Origin: Nocardia aurea
GTDB taxonomy: Bacteria > Actinomycetota > Actinomycetes > Mycobacteriales > Mycobacteriaceae
Direction: 5' to 3'
Assembly (NCBI RefSeq): GCF_003123685.1
Contig: NZ_QCYJ01000172.1
Location: 232,822 to 296,821 of the forward strand
Length of the DNA: 64,000 nt
The notes below the pieces were generated by a model. That model saw only the letters and a program-made list of their open reading frames with translations. It did not search any database and was not told the DNA's origin. The translations under genes were made by a program, and so were the position numbers. Shown one piece after another: positions 1-9,479 of the stretch (position 1 is its first letter; every line of letters begins with the position of its first letter).

Positions 1-1
1 A

Positions 2-439
2 CCAGAAATACTCGGCGTCGCCGACCCGCAGAATCACGTTCGTGCTGAGCGGGTCGTGCTCGACGTCGATCGGGGAGCCCGCGTGTTCGTGCATCCACCG
101 CAGGGCGGCGGCTCTGGGATCCTCCTGGTCGCGCAGATCCATCCGGCCCCAGCCGGGACGCCAGTTCAGGTCGATGTACTGGTGCGGGACACCGTCGATC
201 TCGGTCAACCGGACATAGCCCGCCTGCGACTCGGCGCCGTAGCGCTCGGTGGCGTACAGCAGGCGGCCGATATCGAGGTCACCGCGGAATTCGACGTACT
301 GGGCGATCGTCAGCGGCACATCCGGACGGATGCGCTGGGCGTACCACAGAGCTGTCTGTGCGGGAGAGAGTGCGAATGGCTGTGGCGAGTATTCGCCGGA
401 AGAGCATTGGTCTACGCGATCGGTGGCCAATGAACTCAT
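2..439 (-). CDS. Non-ribosomal peptide synthetase, N-terminal condensation domain (partial)
   Basis: Only the first 146 codons are present; the gene continues beyond the left edge of the window. The translation from the ATG at 439 carries a typical start condensation domain: residues 21-35 read FALSPAQTALWYAQR, the C1 motif region, followed by a C2-like stretch. The window ends at DAEYFW, just before the expected HHxxxDG catalytic motif, so activity cannot be judged. A GGAG ribosome binding site lies 6 bases before the ATG. NRPSs of this kind build peptide natural products such as siderophores; the product cannot be predicted from this piece. It is read in the same direction as lnt but lies 0.5 kb downstream of it, so it is probably a separate unit. 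Confidence 0.85.
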   Translation of the reverse strand, partial: MSSLATDRVDQCSSGEYSPQPFALSPAQTALWYAQRIRPDVPLTIAQYVEFRGDLDIGRLLYATERYGAESQAGYVRLTEIDGVPHQYIDLNWRPGWGRMDLRDQEDPRAAALRWMHEHAGSPIDVEHDPLSTNVILRVGDAEYFW

Positions 440-937
440 CAATCACTCCGTTCTGCCGCAGTTGACGCAACTCCCCGAGCACCACCACGACCCGCGCGCA
501 TGCGCCAGCCGTAGAGCCTGATCCACGCCCTATGATTCGGAGCACCACATCCGGCGGATGGCCGGTGTGCTTGATTTGTTTCGCATCGAACGCCGGTGTA
601 GGACGGCGATTTTCGCTGGCTATATTCCCGCTAACCGGGTGTTCTCACGGCCGTTCATCGAGCGATCACCGGTGGTAGCACGGTTACCGGCGCTGATCTT
701 GGATGGCGATCTCGGCGACATCAGCAACAGACTGGCGAACAGCATGGAACGTTCGGAACCGGCGGTAAACAGACAGGCCGGGCCCGAAACAGAACGATTG
801 TTCGGTTGATAGAGATGTTCGGTTGGTGGAGAAGCTGGTCGGTCGCGAGAGAAGCCCCCTACCGCCCCCGGATCAGGGGCGGATCGGGCATCGCGTCCCG
901 ATCGACGAAGCATCCGGTCCCGGATCGGTCGAGGCGC
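440..937. other. Intergenic region, 498 bp, no convincing gene
   Basis: This gap lies between the lnt stop and the NRPS start. Short reading frames here have poor composition and no supporting ribosome binding site. It holds a hairpin at 862-882 (separate entry) and a direct repeat TGTTCGGTTGRT at 799-810 and 816-827, 17 bp apart, which could be a regulator site for the NRPS gene. Confidence 0.5.
862..882 (-). terminator. Possible terminator hairpin downstream of lnt
   Basis: Arms CCGCCCC and GGGGCGG are perfectly complementary around a 7-base loop, 55 bases past the lnt stop. There is no U-run, as is common in actinobacteria. Confidence 0.4.
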
Positions 938-2566
938 TCACGCGCGCCTTCGACGCCGGTAGAGCACAAACACCACCGCGGCACTGGTCAGGATAACCGA
1001 GAGAAGTTCGGGCGCGGGCCCGATTCGCGTGGCGATTGTCTTTTCGTTTCGCAGCGGTAGGTCCGCTACCAGCGCGGACGGCACGAACAGCGGCGTCTGG
1101 GCCCGAACGTCGCCGTCGGCGGTGATGATCGCGCTGACCCCGGACGTGGCCGCGACGACGAGGGCCCGACCGTGTTCGACCGCCCGCACCCGCGACATCG
1201 CGAGTTGCTGATAGGTCATCTCGCTGTCGCCGAAGGTCGCGTTGTTGGTCGGCACCGTCAGCAATTGCGCGCCCGCGCGCATCGAATCGCGGAAGGCGCG
1301 GTCGAACGCCACTTCGTAGCAGGTCGCGACACCGATATCGGTCCCGGCCGCGTGGACGACGCCGTCACCGTGTCCCGGCACGAAGTATCCGGCCCGATCG
1401 GCGTAGTCGGAGAAGAGGCGGAAGAAGCCGCGCATCGGGAGGTACTCGCCGAAGGGCTGGATGATCTTCTTGTCGTGGCGCTCACCCGGTCCGGCGGCGC
1501 CGTTCCAGACGATGACCGAATTGCTGGTGGTTCGGTCCGCGTTCACCAGGACGGCCCCGACGAGGATGGGCGCGCCGATCCGCTCGGAGGCGGCGGTGAT
1601 CAACGCCGCGGCGTCGGCGTTGCGCAACGGGTCGATATCGGAGGAATTCTCCGGCCAGATCACCACGTCCGGCTGGGTCACCTGTCCCGAGGCGACCTCG
1701 CGCGCCAATTCCTCCGTTCGCCGGACATGGTTGTCCAGTACGGCTCGTCGCTGCGCGTTGAAATCGAGGCCGAGCCGGGGCACGCTGCCCTGGATGGCGG
1801 CGACGGTGATCATCCGCTCGCCGTCCTGCGGGCCCGGCAGCGCGGAGCGGAGCAGCAAGCCCGCCAGCGGCAGGATCGCGAGAGTGACCGCGGCGGTGAC
1901 GATTCCGCGCCGTGACGCGCGAACCGGCGCGGTCTCGTTCGAGGCGGACCCCGGTGTTCGCAGCGACCACAGGCGTTCGGCCAGCGCCGCGGCGGCGGTA
2001 CCGGTGAGCGCGACCGCGAATCCGATCAGTGGCGCGCCGCCGATCATCGCCAGCGGCAGATACCAGCCATCGGCCTGGCCGAAAGCCACACGCCCCCAGG
2101 GGAACCCGCCGAAGGGGAAACTCGACCGCGCCCACTCCCCCGTGGTCCAGGCCAGTGCCAGCCAGAGCGGCCACCCCGGCAATCTGCCCAGCAGACGGGC
2201 GAGCACCCCGAAACCGCCGAGGAAGACCGCGCATACCGTCGACAGGGCCAGCCACGGCACCGGGCCGACGTAGATCCCGGTCCACGGCAGCAGCGGGAGG
2301 AAGAAGCCGAGTCCGGCCAGCATCCCGTATCCGAACCCGCCGCGCAGCCCGCCGGGCGCGCGCAGCACGAGAACCAGCACGGCGAGGCCGACCGGGGCGA
2401 GGAACCAGTACGGGCGCGGCGGGAAACTGCCGAACAGCAGCACTCCGGCCACCACGGCGGCCAGCGCCCGTGCCGGGACCGGGTAACGGCCGAGGACGTC
2501 GGGAACGGACCGCCGCCGCGACACCGTATCGGTCTTCGGGTCAGCGGCGACGGGATCAGGCTTCAT
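938..2566 (-). CDS. lnt: Apolipoprotein N-acyltransferase
   Basis: Lnt transfers an acyl chain from phospholipid to the N-terminal cysteine of lipoproteins, the last step of lipoprotein maturation in the cytoplasmic membrane. The 542-residue protein has several hydrophobic segments in its first 240 residues and then a nitrilase-type catalytic domain. By alignment to the E. coli enzyme the triad is E306 (IWPEN), K366 (before QPFGEYLP) and C416 (ATCYE), with supporting E374 and E418; all are present. Its start overlaps the end of the upstream amidohydrolase gene by 11 bp, which suggests translational coupling. In mycobacteria Lnt is fused or adjacent to the polyprenol-phosphomannose synthase Ppm1; no ppm1 follows here. 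Confidence 0.95.
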   Translation of the reverse strand: MKPDPVAADPKTDTVSRRRSVPDVLGRYPVPARALAAVVAGVLLFGSFPPRPYWFLAPVGLAVLVLVLRAPGGLRGGFGYGMLAGLGFFLPLLPWTGIYVGPVPWLALSTVCAVFLGGFGVLARLLGRLPGWPLWLALAWTTGEWARSSFPFGGFPWGRVAFGQADGWYLPLAMIGGAPLIGFAVALTGTAAAALAERLWSLRTPGSASNETAPVRASRRGIVTAAVTLAILPLAGLLLRSALPGPQDGERMITVAAIQGSVPRLGLDFNAQRRAVLDNHVRRTEELAREVASGQVTQPDVVIWPENSSDIDPLRNADAAALITAASERIGAPILVGAVLVNADRTTSNSVIVWNGAAGPGERHDKKIIQPFGEYLPMRGFFRLFSDYADRAGYFVPGHGDGVVHAAGTDIGVATCYEVAFDRAFRDSMRAGAQLLTVPTNNATFGDSEMTYQQLAMSRVRAVEHGRALVVAATSGVSAIITADGDVRAQTPLFVPSALVADLPLRNEKTIATRIGPAPELLSVILTSAAVVFVLYRRRRRA

Positions 2567-4154
2567 GGATGGTGGCTCCGCGATGGACGGTGCGCAGGCA
2601 GCGGGGCAGCGGGACGTCCGCGTCCAACGGAGGGAGCCCCGGCACCCGGGAGCGCGGATCGGTCGACCAGCGCTGCACGCTGTCGGCGGCCGCGGCGACC
2701 ACGAGTTCGTCGGCCTCCCAGATCGCGTAGGAAGCCGGCGCGCCGGGAACCAGCGTGCCCGCGAGACCGTCGCGGACCCCGCCCGCCCGCCACGCGCCCC
2801 GGGTGGCGGCCGAGAAGGCCGCGCGGGGGGAGATGCCGTTACCCGCGGTGCGATGGTTGACCGCCGCGCGCACGGCGGCCCACGGATTCAACGCGGTGAC
2901 CGGGGCGTCCGATCCGATGGCGAGGGCGATACCGGCGGCGGCCATGGCGGCGAAGGGATTCATGGCGGCGGCGCGCTCGGCGCCCAGTCGCGCGGCGTAC
3001 ATGCCCGCCTCGCCGCCCCACGCCGCGTCGAATCCGGGCTGCACGCTGGCGATGACACCCCACGCCGCGAGTTTCGCGATCTGCTCGGCGTCGAGCATCT
3101 CGGTGTGTTCGAGACGGTGTCCGCGGGCCGCGACGGCCGGACCGCCGAGCGCGTCGACCACCCGCTCGAATCCGGCGACGACCGCGGCCATCGCCCCGTC
3201 GCCGATGACATGGAATCCGGCCTGGATACCCGCTTCTGTGCAGGCGCGCACATGCGCCTCGATCGCGTCGGCGTCGAGATATCCGAGTCCGGACGTGGCG
3301 TGGTCGGCATAGGGTTCGCGCAGCCACGCGGTATGCGAACCGAGCGAACCGTCGACGAAGAGGTCACCGGCCAGACCGTGTGCGCCGAGGTCAGCGATCA
3401 GCTCTCGGGCCTGCTCGGCGGTGCGCACCGCCTCACCCCAGTATGCCCGTACCTCGACCCCGTGCTCGAATTCGAGCAGTTCGCGCAGATCGGTGCGACC
3501 GGCGATCTCGGGCCCTGCGCATTCGTGCACGGCGGCGACGCCGTGTGCCGCCGCGGCGTCGAGCGCGGCGCGGCGCGCGTCGTCGCGTCGCGTGCGATCC
3601 AGACCCGCGAGCACGGTCGCGCGCACCAGGTGGTGGGCCGCGGCCCGCACCGGCTCACCGCGGGTGAATCCGAGCGCCGAGCGCACTTCGGGAACCGCGT
3701 CGAGCAGGGCAGTCGACGCCACCGCCGAATGCGCGTCCACGCGGGCGAGATAGGCCTGCCTGCCGGGGCCCGCGGCCGCGTCGATCTCCTCGACCGTCGG
3801 CGGCCTGCCCTCGGGCCAGCGGGTCTCGTCCCATCCGTCGCCGAGAATCGCGCCCAGCGGATGCGCTGCCGCGTAGGCGCGTACCAGGTCCAGGCACGCG
3901 CCGAGGGACCCGGCGCCGGACAGGTCGAGTCCGGTCAGTTGCAGTCCGAGCGCGGTCACGTGCACGTGCGGGTCGACGAACGCGGGCGCGACGAACGCGC
4001 CGTCGACGTCGATGATCTCGGCGTCCGGGTGCAAGGCCCGGCCCGGCTTCTCGGCTCCCAGCCACACCACCATCCCGTCGGTGACCGCCATCGCGGTCGC
4101 GTCGGGAGCACTGGAACTGTAGATACGACCGCCGAGCAGCAACTGGGTACTCAC
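2556..4154 (-). CDS. Amidohydrolase family protein (YtcJ-like metal-dependent hydrolase)
   Basis: A 532-residue amidohydrolase of the YtcJ/amidohydrolase_3 type. The metal-binding pattern is visible: H63 and H65 in DPHVHV, H315 in FHVIGDGA, H350 in RLEHTEM and D416 in GSDAPV. The DGSLGS segment at 268-273 is typical of YtcJ relatives. These enzymes hydrolyse amide-like bonds with one or two metal ions; the natural substrate is unknown. The gene lies between fxsA (64 bp upstream) and lnt (11 bp overlap), all on the same strand, so it is probably part of one operon. It has no signal peptide and should be cytoplasmic. Confidence 0.88.
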   Translation of the reverse strand: MSTQLLLGGRIYSSSAPDATAMAVTDGMVVWLGAEKPGRALHPDAEIIDVDGAFVAPAFVDPHVHVTALGLQLTGLDLSGAGSLGACLDLVRAYAAAHPLGAILGDGWDETRWPEGRPPTVEEIDAAAGPGRQAYLARVDAHSAVASTALLDAVPEVRSALGFTRGEPVRAAAHHLVRATVLAGLDRTRRDDARRAALDAAAAHGVAAVHECAGPEIAGRTDLRELLEFEHGVEVRAYWGEAVRTAEQARELIADLGAHGLAGDLFVDGSLGSHTAWLREPYADHATSGLGYLDADAIEAHVRACTEAGIQAGFHVIGDGAMAAVVAGFERVVDALGGPAVAARGHRLEHTEMLDAEQIAKLAAWGVIASVQPGFDAAWGGEAGMYAARLGAERAAAMNPFAAMAAAGIALAIGSDAPVTALNPWAAVRAAVNHRTAGNGISPRAAFSAATRGAWRAGGVRDGLAGTLVPGAPASYAIWEADELVVAAAADSVQRWSTDPRSRVPGLPPLDADVPLPRCLRTVHRGATIHEA

Positions 4155-4218
4155 GGGTGATCAGTCTGCCGCATCCGCTAGAGGGGGCCGCTCGCCGGAG
4201 TGCGCGTGGACGCCGGGA

Positions 4219-4701
4219 TCAGGCGGGGCCGACCGCGCGGCGGGCGTTGCCCTGTCCGTCGTCGTACCACTGCTGCACGACGGTGCCGTCGATGACGTCG
4301 TCGCCGTCGATGACCACACCGCGATACGGCCGGGCCGCGGCGAATTTCCCGATCCGCCTGGCGGCGACCGCGGTGACGACGGGACGCACGAGGAAGCGGG
4401 TGGGCGGGAGCAGGAACAGCAGGCCGATCGATCCGGTCACCAGGCCGGGCACGAACATGAGCACGCCGCCCACCGCGACGAGCGCGCCGTCCGCGACGGC
4501 GGTACCGGGGTCGAGGTCGCCGCGACCGACGCGGCGGAACTGTTCGATGACCCGGCGGCCCTGCGAACCGAGGAGCAACATGCCCGCGGCCGATACGGCG
4601 ATCAGCAACAGAATCGCGGGTACGACGCCGAGGAAATGACCGACGGCGAAGAGCGCGGCGATCTCGGTGACGACGTACAGCGCGAAGATCAGGGCGGGCA
4701 T
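4219..4701 (-). CDS. fxsA: FxsA family membrane protein
   Basis: A 160-residue protein with hydrophobic segments near residues 3-45 and 70-95, matching FxsA, a cytoplasmic membrane protein known for affecting phage F exclusion in E. coli. Its role in actinobacteria is not established. I chose the ATG at 4701 because AAAGGA lies 8 bases upstream and the protein then begins MPALIFALYVVTE, as the family does. A longer frame reaches back into the response regulator gene and is not credible. In mycobacteria fxsA also lies near lnt/ppm1. Confidence 0.85.
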   Translation of the reverse strand: MPALIFALYVVTEIAALFAVGHFLGVVPAILLLIAVSAAGMLLLGSQGRRVIEQFRRVGRGDLDPGTAVADGALVAVGGVLMFVPGLVTGSIGLLFLLPPTRFLVRPVVTAVAARRIGKFAAARPYRGVVIDGDDVIDGTVVQQWYDDGQGNARRAVGPA

Positions 4702-4795
4702 CGGCGTTCCTTTCGAAGGATCTACCCATTGCAACGTCGGAGTGCCCGGTTTTTCTCCCGGTCGCGCCTGATAGCTCGCTGAGATCCCCGGCGCG

Positions 4796-5455
4796 TCAGC
4801 CGCCGGGGCGGACCAGACCGGTTTCGTAGGCGAGGACCACGGCCTGCACCCGATCACGCAGACCCAGTTTCGTCAGGACCCGCCCCACGTGGGTTTTGAC
4901 GGTCGCCTCCGACAGGTACAGCTGCCGGGCGATCTCGGCGTTGGATCGCCCCGCCGCGATATGTTCGAGCACCTCGCGTTCGCGCGCGGTCAGCACCGCG
5001 AGCACGCCGGGATCGCGCATACCGCCGGAATCGTCGGCGATGAGCCGGTCGAGCAGCCGTTTGGTGACCTTCGGCGAGACGACCGCGTCACCGGCGGCGA
5101 CACTGCGGATGGCCGAGATCAAGTCCTCCGGCGGGGTGTCCTTGAGCAGGAATCCGCTCGCGCCGGCCCGCAACGCACCGAGCGCGTGCTCGTCGAGGTC
5201 GAAGGTGGTCATCACCAGTACCTTGCAGCCGTCGCCCGCCTCGATGATGCGTCCGGTAGCGGTGACACCGTCGACCACCGGCATACGCACATCCATCAGC
5301 ACCACATCCGGCCGCAACTCCTTGGCGCGCGCGACCGCGGCCGCGCCGTTCTCGGCCTCGCCGATCACTTCGAGATCCGGCTGCGCGCCCAGCACCATCT
5401 TCAGGCCCATGCGCATGAGTTCCTGGTCGTCGACGACGAGAACGGTGATCGGCAC
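4796..5455 (-). CDS. NarL/FixJ-type two-component response regulator
   Basis: The 219-residue protein has a receiver domain (about 1-120) with acidic residues D9/D10, phosphoacceptor D55 in VLMDVRMP, and the conserved Thr and Lys of the switch region. A LuxR-type helix-turn-helix follows at about 155-211 (LTAREREVLEHIAAGRSN). It should bind DNA when phosphorylated. The only histidine kinase in the window, of the matching NarL class, is at 8193-9368 on the same strand; a large plus-strand gene separates the two. The start is a GTG with GGAG only 2 bases away, so the true start is slightly uncertain. Confidence 0.92.
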   Translation of the reverse strand: MPITVLVVDDQELMRMGLKMVLGAQPDLEVIGEAENGAAAVARAKELRPDVVLMDVRMPVVDGVTATGRIIEAGDGCKVLVMTTFDLDEHALGALRAGASGFLLKDTPPEDLISAIRSVAAGDAVVSPKVTKRLLDRLIADDSGGMRDPGVLAVLTAREREVLEHIAAGRSNAEIARQLYLSEATVKTHVGRVLTKLGLRDRVQAVVLAYETGLVRPGG

Positions 5456-5705
5456 ATCTCCAATCTAGGACCTGTGCCCGCGCGCGTGCCCGCGGCGTCG
5501 CGAGGGACGCCCCGACCCGGCGGGATCTGTACCATTCACGCCATCACGGCGATCCGGTTCGGTTGCGTGCGCGCCGATTTCGAAATCCGGGCGGTTGCTG
5601 AAAGAATTCCGGCGGCGATGCGCGCGCGAGCCGTTCGAGTTCGTTCCTGTCGGTATTGCGCGATATCCTTTTCGGTTCGACCAGACATAAACCCGGGGGG
5701 ACGAG

Positions 5706-8177
5706 GTGTCCGACAGGAAATCACTCGCACGGCTGCGCTCCGACGAGCGGACATGGATCGTCCCCGCGCGCTGGTGGCGTCGCACCGAGCCGTGGCGCGG
5801 ACGCGGACAGTGTCGGGTCACGGTGGATTCGGCGGCCGCGCAACGGGTTCGCGAACTGCTCTACGACTCGGTGGACGCACTGCGCGCCGTGCTCGCCCAC
5901 CCCGCTTCGGATCCCGTCATCGCGGCCCGCGGACTCGCGGTACTGGAATCGGGCGTCGGCGAACCGGTCGGTTCCGGTGTGATCAGCGCGCTGCTGCTGC
6001 GGATGCTGCCGCCACCCGATCGCGGTGACGTCGCCGACCTGCTGGTGGAGTGGTACGGCCTCGAATTCGCGGCCGAGGCGCTCGTCCACGTGAGCCGGGT
6101 CCGGCTGGTCCGCCCCGACAGCGCGGGAGACGCGAGCGCGGACGACGGCGTCGGCGCGCGTCTGACCGGTACGGCCGTCCGGATGAACACGGACGCGGCC
6201 GCCACCGCGACCCGGCCGATGGCACGGCGGCTGCGCGCCTTCCTCGCCGTCGCGCCCGAGGAATCGTATTCGCGCGCCATCGCGGCGCTCACCGCCGTGC
6301 GCGGTGACGCTTACGCGCGTCGATTGCTGGCCTATCTGGCGCCGAGCGAAGCCGAGTGGGTCGACGAGGCCGTCGCGGAACTGGGAGACGGCGGCGATCG
6401 GCACTGGACGGTGGCCGCCCTGTTCAGCGCGGCCGCCACCCCCGCGCAGGCCGAACGCGTCGCCGCGGTCGCCGGTCACACCGTGCTCGCCCGGGACCCG
6501 CACGTGCTCTACAGCGTGGCCGCCCATCTCGGGCCCGCCGCCGCCGCGTCGATCGCCGCCTGCGTCACGCAGGCCAACGACGACATGTACCACCGGGCGG
6601 TCCAGATCCTGGCCGACTTCCCCACCGACGAGGCCTTCGACCTGCTGATCGACCTGCTGCCCGACCGTCGCGCGCACACCGCGCTGCGCGGCGCGGTCAC
6701 GGCGTTTCCCGAACGGGCGCGCCGACTGCTCGCGATCGCGGCCCGCCGCGGCGACGACAGCGGCGTCGCGTGCGCGGCGCTGTTGGGCGAGCAGCTCGGC
6801 GCGCCGGTCGACGGACCGCTCGACTTCCGGCCGTGGCTGGATCTCACCACGCTGCCCGCGCTGGCGCCCGCGGACGCGATGCGGCTGTGCACCCTGCTCG
6901 CCGGACCCGAACACGATTACGTGGACGCGCTGATCGCCGAACTCGATCCCGCCGATCGCGCCGCGTTCGGTATCGCGCTGTTCGAGCGGTGGCGCGCCGC
7001 GGGCTATCCGCCCTCCGACGACTGGGTGCTGACGGGACTGGCGCGAACCGGTGACGACACCACCGCGCGCACCCTCGCGGAACTGCTCGTCACCTGGGAC
7101 GGACCGGCCGGGCACAGCAGGGCCGTCACCGCCATCCGGGTATTGACGGCGATCGGCACCGAGGCCGCGCTCACCCAGCTGATCCGCCTCACGCTGATCC
7201 TGCCGCCCGACGAATTGCACGCGGAGGCCAGACGCGGGGTGTCCACGGTCGCCGATCGGATCGGCCTGAGCGCCGATCAACTGGCCGACCGCCAGGTCCC
7301 CACCTGCGGCCTGGAATCCGACGGAACCCTGGTGCTCGCTGACGGTACCCGCATCTCGCTCGTCGGATTCGTCGCGCAGCCCGAACCCGGTGTCGGCTCA
7401 CTGTTGCGCGAGACCCTCGCCCGGCCGACGGCCGAACGTTTCACCGACCTCGAAAGGGCGGTCGAAGCGGTCGCCGCCCAGCAGGCGCGGCGACTCGAGG
7501 CCGCGATGGTACGCGGACGCACCTGGCATGCCGCCGAACATCGTACGGCGTTCCTCGAGCACCCGCTGTTACGTCATCTCGCGCGGCAACTGGTCTGGGT
7601 GGTCCTCGACGACGACGCGCGCCCGACGAACTCCTTCCGTCTCGCGGCCGACGGCACGCTGCGCGACCACGCCGACCGGCCGTTGCGACTGCGGGCCGAG
7701 AAGGTCGCCATCGCGCATCCGCTGCATCTGGGCGAACAGCTTCCGTACTGGGCGGCCAGATTCGCCGACGACCGGATCCGGCAGCCGTTCCCGCAACTCG
7801 ACCGGACCGTGCACCGGCTCTCGACCGAGGAAGCGGCGGCCACCTCGCTGGCGCGTTTCGCGGATCGGATGGTGGCGACCAGCGCGCTGCTGCGACTGGA
7901 GGATTCCGGCTGGCGACGCAGCGCACCGGCCGACGGCGGAGTCCAGGATTACCTGTTCCGCCCGGTCGGCGCGGACCTCCAGGTGCTCATCGTGCTCGAC
8001 GACGGTATCGATGCCGGTGATCCCCTGTCGATCCCGGAGCAGGGAATCGCCTCGGTCGAACTCGCGGCCGGGCCGCCCCGTCACTGGTGGCACCGGTGCG
8101 GCGACACCAGATTCGAGGTCCTGGACCCGATCACCGCCAGTGAGATCCTGCGCGACCTGGAGATTCTCGTCGTCTGA
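5706..8177 (+). CDS. Large HEAT-like repeat protein with C-terminal DUF4132-like domain
   Basis: An 823-residue protein with no signal peptide or membrane segment. Residues about 60-530 are alanine- and leucine-rich helical repeats resembling HEAT/armadillo scaffolds. From about 540 the sequence resembles DUF4132 (MolR-related) proteins: a WHAAEHRTAFLEHPLLRHLARQ segment giving way to LVW, followed by FPQLDR, and a C-terminal stretch with paired aromatic residues (RHWWHRC). The function of this family is not established. The gene starts at GTG 5706 behind a G-rich ribosome binding site and is flanked by a response regulator (divergent) and a histidine kinase (convergent, 15 bp apart), which suggests a link to that two-component system. 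Confidence 0.7.
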   Translation: MSDRKSLARLRSDERTWIVPARWWRRTEPWRGRGQCRVTVDSAAAQRVRELLYDSVDALRAVLAHPASDPVIAARGLAVLESGVGEPVGSGVISALLLRMLPPPDRGDVADLLVEWYGLEFAAEALVHVSRVRLVRPDSAGDASADDGVGARLTGTAVRMNTDAAATATRPMARRLRAFLAVAPEESYSRAIAALTAVRGDAYARRLLAYLAPSEAEWVDEAVAELGDGGDRHWTVAALFSAAATPAQAERVAAVAGHTVLARDPHVLYSVAAHLGPAAAASIAACVTQANDDMYHRAVQILADFPTDEAFDLLIDLLPDRRAHTALRGAVTAFPERARRLLAIAARRGDDSGVACAALLGEQLGAPVDGPLDFRPWLDLTTLPALAPADAMRLCTLLAGPEHDYVDALIAELDPADRAAFGIALFERWRAAGYPPSDDWVLTGLARTGDDTTARTLAELLVTWDGPAGHSRAVTAIRVLTAIGTEAALTQLIRLTLILPPDELHAEARRGVSTVADRIGLSADQLADRQVPTCGLESDGTLVLADGTRISLVGFVAQPEPGVGSLLRETLARPTAERFTDLERAVEAVAAQQARRLEAAMVRGRTWHAAEHRTAFLEHPLLRHLARQLVWVVLDDDARPTNSFRLAADGTLRDHADRPLRLRAEKVAIAHPLHLGEQLPYWAARFADDRIRQPFPQLDRTVHRLSTEEAAATSLARFADRMVATSALLRLEDSGWRRSAPADGGVQDYLFRPVGADLQVLIVLDDGIDAGDPLSIPEQGIASVELAAGPPRHWWHRCGDTRFEVLDPITASEILRDLEILVV

Positions 8178-8192
8178 CCGCCCGGACCGGTC

Positions 8193-9368
8193 TCAGTCGG
8201 ACGGGCCGGGTTCGAGCGGGATGGTGGCGCGCACCAGCCAGGCACCGTCCGGCATCCGGCCGGTCTCCAGCGTCCCGCCGAGGACGGCGATCCGCTCGCG
8301 CATACCGACCAGGCCCATGCCGCTGCCCTCGATCGGACTCCCGGGCGGACCGTGCACCGGTACCCCGCCGCTGTCGGTGACCTCGACGAGGACGTCGGCG
8401 TCGCGGCGTCGCACGCGGACCCAGGCCTTGGGATGCGGTCCGGCGTGCCGCAGGGTGTTGGTCAGCGATTCCTGGACGATGCGGTGCACGCCGAGGCTGA
8501 CTTCCGGAGCGATCCCGTCGAGTCCGCCCGTGAGTTCGGTGTCGACGGCCAGTCCGGTGCCGCGCATCATCTCCACCAGTTCGGCCAGTCCCGCGGTGCC
8601 GTGTTGGGGCAGGCTGTCGGGCGCGTGATCGGTGCGCAACAGCGCGACGGTGCGGCGCAATTCACGCAATGCCTCGCGCCCGGTGGCCGCGACGGTGGCC
8701 ATCGCCTGTTCGGCGACGTCGGGATCGCGGCGCAGCGCGTAGCGGGCGCCGTCGGATTGCACGATCATGACGCTCACCGCGTGCGCGACCACATCGTGCA
8801 GTTCCCTGGCGATCCTGGTGCGTTCCATGGCCACCGCTTCGTGCGTGCGCCGTTCCCGGTCGTAGTCGGCGACGGCGAGCCGGGCCGCGACCTCCGAATC
8901 GTAGGCGTGGCGCGCGCCGTTGAATTCGGCCAGCGTCCAGCACAGCGCGTAGAACAGCGAGATGAACGCGACCGTGGACGGCACCGGCTGATCCAGCAGC
9001 AGTACCGAGACGGTGCTCTCGACCGCGAGGCCGACCAGCAGCAGCAACCCCTCGCGCCTGCCCACGTACGCGACGAGGGTGTAGAGCATGATGCCGAGCG
9101 CGAGCAGCGCCGGATGACTGGCGTGATCGTCGAGCAGATAGTTCACCGCCGAGGTGCTCAGCGCGAGCAGCAGCATGAGTGCCGACATGGCCCGTGGATA
9201 GGCGCGACGGAACGCCACCGGAATCGGCAGCAATCCGCCGATCACCAGGTAGACGACCTTCTCCCGGCTTTCACCGAGTCCGGTCAGATCCAGCAGCAGC
9301 AGTCCGAACGCGAGGATGGAATCCGCAACGAGCGGCTTGCCGCGAAGCCACAGACTGAACCGACGCAC
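8193..9368 (-). CDS. NarL-family sensor histidine kinase
   Basis: The 391-residue kinase has about five hydrophobic segments in residues 15-145, then a HisKA_3 dimerisation domain with phosphoacceptor H191 in ARELHDVVAHAVSVM, and a HATPase domain with the N-box (QESLTNTLRHAG) and a glycine-rich GMGLVGMRER near the C terminus. No sizeable external sensor loop is seen, so the signal is probably sensed within the membrane. The likely partner is the NarL-type regulator at 4796-5455. The gene is divergent from the TSUP exporter gene. Confidence 0.92.
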   Translation of the reverse strand: MRRFSLWLRGKPLVADSILAFGLLLLDLTGLGESREKVVYLVIGGLLPIPVAFRRAYPRAMSALMLLLALSTSAVNYLLDDHASHPALLALGIMLYTLVAYVGRREGLLLLVGLAVESTVSVLLLDQPVPSTVAFISLFYALCWTLAEFNGARHAYDSEVAARLAVADYDRERRTHEAVAMERTRIARELHDVVAHAVSVMIVQSDGARYALRRDPDVAEQAMATVAATGREALRELRRTVALLRTDHAPDSLPQHGTAGLAELVEMMRGTGLAVDTELTGGLDGIAPEVSLGVHRIVQESLTNTLRHAGPHPKAWVRVRRRDADVLVEVTDSGGVPVHGPPGSPIEGSGMGLVGMRERIAVLGGTLETGRMPDGAWLVRATIPLEPGPSD

Positions 9369-9479
9369 GAACCTCAGCCTAGGGCGGTGACGCGGCGGCG
9401 GACCCCGATCGCGCGGCGTGCCGATACCCCGGCGGACGCCACCCGCGTCGAATCATGGGACGTCTGGTTGGCTGACGGG

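Noticed and set aside
2565..4160. 531-residue plus-strand frame
   Set aside because: It is the exact antisense of the amidohydrolase gene and has Arg/Gly-rich shadow composition.
5721..7280. 519-residue minus-strand frame
   Set aside because: It is a shadow of the DUF4132-like gene, rich in Arg, Gly and Gln.
8352..9467. Long plus-strand frame upstream of the TSUP gene
   Set aside because: It is antisense to the histidine kinase, His/Gln/Arg-rich, and has no support; the TSUP protein starts at 9468 or 9480.
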